A stretch of 64,000 bases of DNA, from NCBI GenBank assembly GCA_015522635.1, contig WALW01000007.1:124001-188000 (forward strand), given 5' to 3'. The notes beneath the pieces were generated by a model. It did not search any database and was not told the DNA's origin. It saw nothing but the letters and a program-made list of their open reading frames with translations. Shown piece by piece: positions 62,420 to 64,000 of this stretch. The position numbers and the translations under genes were made by a program. The DNA comes from Candidatus Tiamatella incendiivivens (lineage in GTDB: Archaea > Thermoproteota > Thermoprotei_A > Sulfolobales > Acidilobaceae). How positions within the stretch are numbered: the first letter of the stretch is position 1; each line of letters opens with the position of its first letter.

Positions 62420-62511
62420 TGCCTCATCTCCTCATGCTGTGCTTTTCTAGTATGGCTATGGGTTTTTATTGTTATTATTATAGTAGCATGACTTCTTCTA
62501 TTTTTTGTTTT

Positions 62512-62520
62512 TATATAAAA
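62512..62520 (+). promoter_or_regulatory. TATA box for the 62567 gene
   Basis: TATATAAAA stands 55 bp before the ATG at 62567, preceded by T-runs (62500-62512) that could end upstream + strand transcripts. Spacing predicts a start near 62545. Confidence 0.45.
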
Positions 62521-62566
62521 TATTGTAATTAATATTTTTTAACTTATATTATTATATTAATAGGTA

Positions 62567-63187
62567 ATGGTGCATCAAAAATTGGCTTCCCTCGCAACAC
62601 AGGAGAAAGTTAGACTAGGTATTCTAAACGGAGAAGTAATGGGCAAAAGCCTTAGAGACTATAATCGAATAGCTGTCCTCTCACAGCTAGGAACTCAATG
62701 CCTTGCTACTTCCTCATCTCTTATATCCACTTTCGAGAGCTTGACAGGAGGAATAGCCAAGTTTTTCCCGTTATCAAGGGAAGAGTTGAAAAAGACTGTC
62801 GATGGAGTCCTGGCCTTCGAGCCGCAGGCTACTATAGTAATTGTAGGTGGTATGGAGAGGATGGAGGAATGCGAAAAATTCCTAAAGATAGTACTTGAAG
62901 AATTTGCTAAAAGAACCTTCAAGTCAGACATAGTGATATGCTTGAGAGGTTATCTATCAGGTTGTCTATCAGACATAACAGTCGCTGATGTTAGTGTATT
63001 AAGCTATATCGAACTATTGAAATACCTCCGATTATGGAGTGTTATGGGCTACGATGTAAATTTAAGCGAAATGACATTCCTATTCGGAAAACTCTCAGTT
63101 TCTAATGGAAATGTATCTTTGGAACGTGTAGCTGAGTTCCCATTGACTGCAGAACATTTTCTATTGTTGAGAAAGCTCTTGGGATAA
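62567..63187 (+). CDS. Unknown protein next to DsrE and TusA genes
   Basis: 206 residues, soluble, mixed alpha/beta, with ATIVIVGGMERMEECEKFLK and LRGYLSGCLSDIT. Three cysteines (C49, C113 and C131-C140 region) could act in a persulfide relay, but no family is recognised. It is followed after 105 bp by the DsrE-like gene on the same strand. GGTA precedes the ATG. Confidence 0.6.
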   Translation: MVHQKLASLATQEKVRLGILNGEVMGKSLRDYNRIAVLSQLGTQCLATSSSLISTFESLTGGIAKFFPLSREELKKTVDGVLAFEPQATIVIVGGMERMEECEKFLKIVLEEFAKRTFKSDIVICLRGYLSGCLSDITVADVSVLSYIELLKYLRLWSVMGYDVNLSEMTFLFGKLSVSNGNVSLERVAEFPLTAEHFLLLRKLLG

Positions 63188-63230
63188 TAAAGTATTATTC
63201 TCTCGTACAAGTCATAAATAAACTTATCTT

Positions 63231-63248
63231 CTATTTTTATAAAAATAG
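63231..63248. repeat. 18-bp perfect palindrome in the promoter of the DsrE-like gene
   Basis: CTATTTTTATAAAAATAG is fully self-complementary and contains a TATA-like core. It lies 45-62 bp before the GTG at 63293, a suitable distance for a promoter that also serves as an operator. It may equally be a hairpin ending the upstream transcript. Confidence 0.45.
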
Positions 63249-63292
63249 CACACAAAAGTTAAAATATAATTAGATGAATAATAACATAACTG

Positions 63293-63712
63293 GTGAAAAC
63301 CTTGCCCGATAAAATATGCCTCACTATAATGTCCGGTAGCATAGACCGTCTCACAGGAGCGGCAATCCTAGCTAGCGGGGCAGTATCAATGGATATGGAA
63401 GTAGAAATATTCCTGCAACTCTGGGGAGTATACGCCTTCAAAAAGGATGTAATGCATCAAAATATGAATTTAAGCGAATTCGGAGAACTGGGAGAGAAAG
63501 TAGCTCAGCGAATTCAAGAACTCAAACTACCAATGTGGTTTGAACTATTGAAGCAGGCGAAGGAACTAGGTAAAGTAAAGATCTACGCGTGCAGCCTAGC
63601 ATCAAACATCTGGGATGTCAAGAAGGAAGACCTAGAGATGGTTGACGATATCATTGGCGCTGGCGAATGGATAGAGAAGATGAGGGAGGCAAAGATCAAC
63701 CTCTTCATCTAA
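63293..63712 (+). CDS. DsrE/DsrF/DrsH-like family protein
   Basis: 139 residues with LTIMSGSIDRLTGAAILASG and VEIFLQLWGVYAFKKD, the typical DsrE fold start, and the reactive cysteine C100 in IYACSLAS with WDVKKEDLEMVDDIIG after it. DsrE-like proteins bind persulfide sulfur and pass it to TusA or other acceptors. TusA is encoded 28 nt downstream, forming a two-protein relay. Confidence 0.88.
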   Translation: MKTLPDKICLTIMSGSIDRLTGAAILASGAVSMDMEVEIFLQLWGVYAFKKDVMHQNMNLSEFGELGEKVAQRIQELKLPMWFELLKQAKELGKVKIYACSLASNIWDVKKEDLEMVDDIIGAGEWIEKMREAKINLFI

Positions 63713-63740
63713 ATAAGCAGCTTATAGAGGTGGATAAACC

Positions 63741-64000
63741 ATGAGTATGAGTCCAGATGAACTCAAGAATCTGAAAGCTGATAAAGTTGTAGATGCCCGA
63801 GGAACATCGTGTCCAGGCCCACTGTTAGCGGCTAAGAGAGCTATTTCAAGCGTACCTGTAGGAGGTATGCTTGAAATATTATCATCTGATCCAGGGACCA
63901 AACGGGATCTACCTCTCTGGGCCAAAAAGATGGGACATGAATTCCTAGGTGTCATAGAGGAGCCGGGGTACTCGCGAATATTCATCAGGAGGAAGAAGTA
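63741..64000 (+). CDS. tusA: TusA/SirA family sulfur carrier (last codon off the window)
   Basis: 86 codons are present; the final bases TA are consistent with a stop split by the window edge. VDARGTSCPGPLLAAKRAI carries the CPxP motif with the persulfide cysteine C24, and SSDPGTKRDLPLWAKKMGH is the family's second signature. Receives or donates persulfide sulfur, here probably with the DsrE-like protein. GAGGTGGAT precedes the ATG. Confidence 0.92.
   Translation, partial: MSMSPDELKNLKADKVVDARGTSCPGPLLAAKRAISSVPVGGMLEILSSDPGTKRDLPLWAKKMGHEFLGVIEEPGYSRIFIRRKK

Noticed and set aside
1-64000. tRNA, rRNA or CRISPR genes
   Set aside because: Scanning the gaps for T-loop strings, CCA-type ends, rRNA cores and regularly spaced repeats gave nothing convincing; a covariance-model search was not possible here.

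Overview
The window is most likely from a thermophilic member of the Thermoproteota (Crenarchaeota), close to Desulfurococcales or Thermoproteales. The evidence is indirect. There are GGTG-type Shine-Dalgarno sites with many TTG/GTG starts, TATA-box promoters, heavy use of AGG/AGA/ATA codons and moderate AT richness. Gene content also fits: GatCAB, an AbrB/PhoU regulator, AOR, DUF401 and DUF1464 proteins, and S/T-rich stalked solute-binding proteins. I saw no rRNA, tRNA, CRISPR array or intact insertion sequence. The species cannot be fixed from sequence alone.

Layout. (1) 1-7764 is a heme locus. hemA-hemB-hemL (5' part only) make the tetrapyrrole precursor. sirC, ahbC, a fused ahbA-ahbB and ahbD make heme from siroheme by the alternative pathway. 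A convergent CbiX/SirB-like chelatase gene at 3207-3785 has no ATG/GTG/TTG start but would supply the missing iron-insertion step. (2) 7892-15373 holds an AbrB/PhoU-type regulator, a saccharopine-dehydrogenase-like enzyme, membrane proteins, an M55 D-aminopeptidase, a DegT aminotransferase with a Gfo/Idh oxidoreductase, and a cysteine phosphatase. (3) 15441-20906 is a complete Liv-type amino-acid ABC importer. (4) 21081-29477 holds membrane proteins, an MBL hydrolase, a NUDIX hydrolase and gatC-gatA-gatB. (5) 29478-30262 contains two gene remnants and ends in a 42-bp perfect palindrome in front of a two-subunit CoA-transferase (30281-31856).

(6) 31857-46110 is mixed: YjbQ, an aKMT-like methyltransferase, an ArsA-like ATPase, and CstA with a small membrane partner. 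The most system-like cluster lies here, at 37764-41114. It encodes two MinD-type ATPases with inserted 8-Cys ferredoxin modules, a ferritin-like protein and a NifX-fold protein. It resembles the bacterial 'orange protein' (ORP) complex genes. MBL and alpha/beta hydrolases, a short encapsulated-ferritin-like protein, an SDR, a HAD phosphatase and a DUF1464 protein follow. (7) 46216-56920 combines two MDR dehydrogenases, an aldehyde:ferredoxin oxidoreductase, an MFS carrier, an enoyl-CoA hydratase-like protein and a BMP-type nucleoside ABC importer. (8) 57130-64000 holds a kinase-like protein, a decayed gene, an ABC-2 exporter divergent from a seven-repeat FG-GAP surface protein, a 52-residue Cys-rich protein, and a sulfur-relay group (unknown protein, DsrE-like, TusA).

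The genome is tightly packed. Eight convergent gene pairs overlap at their 3' ends, so the few gaps over 300 bp stand out, and two of the three carry recognisable gene debris. Shared themes are heme and iron-sulfur chemistry, iron handling, amino-acid and nucleoside uptake, and CoA/aldehyde catabolism.
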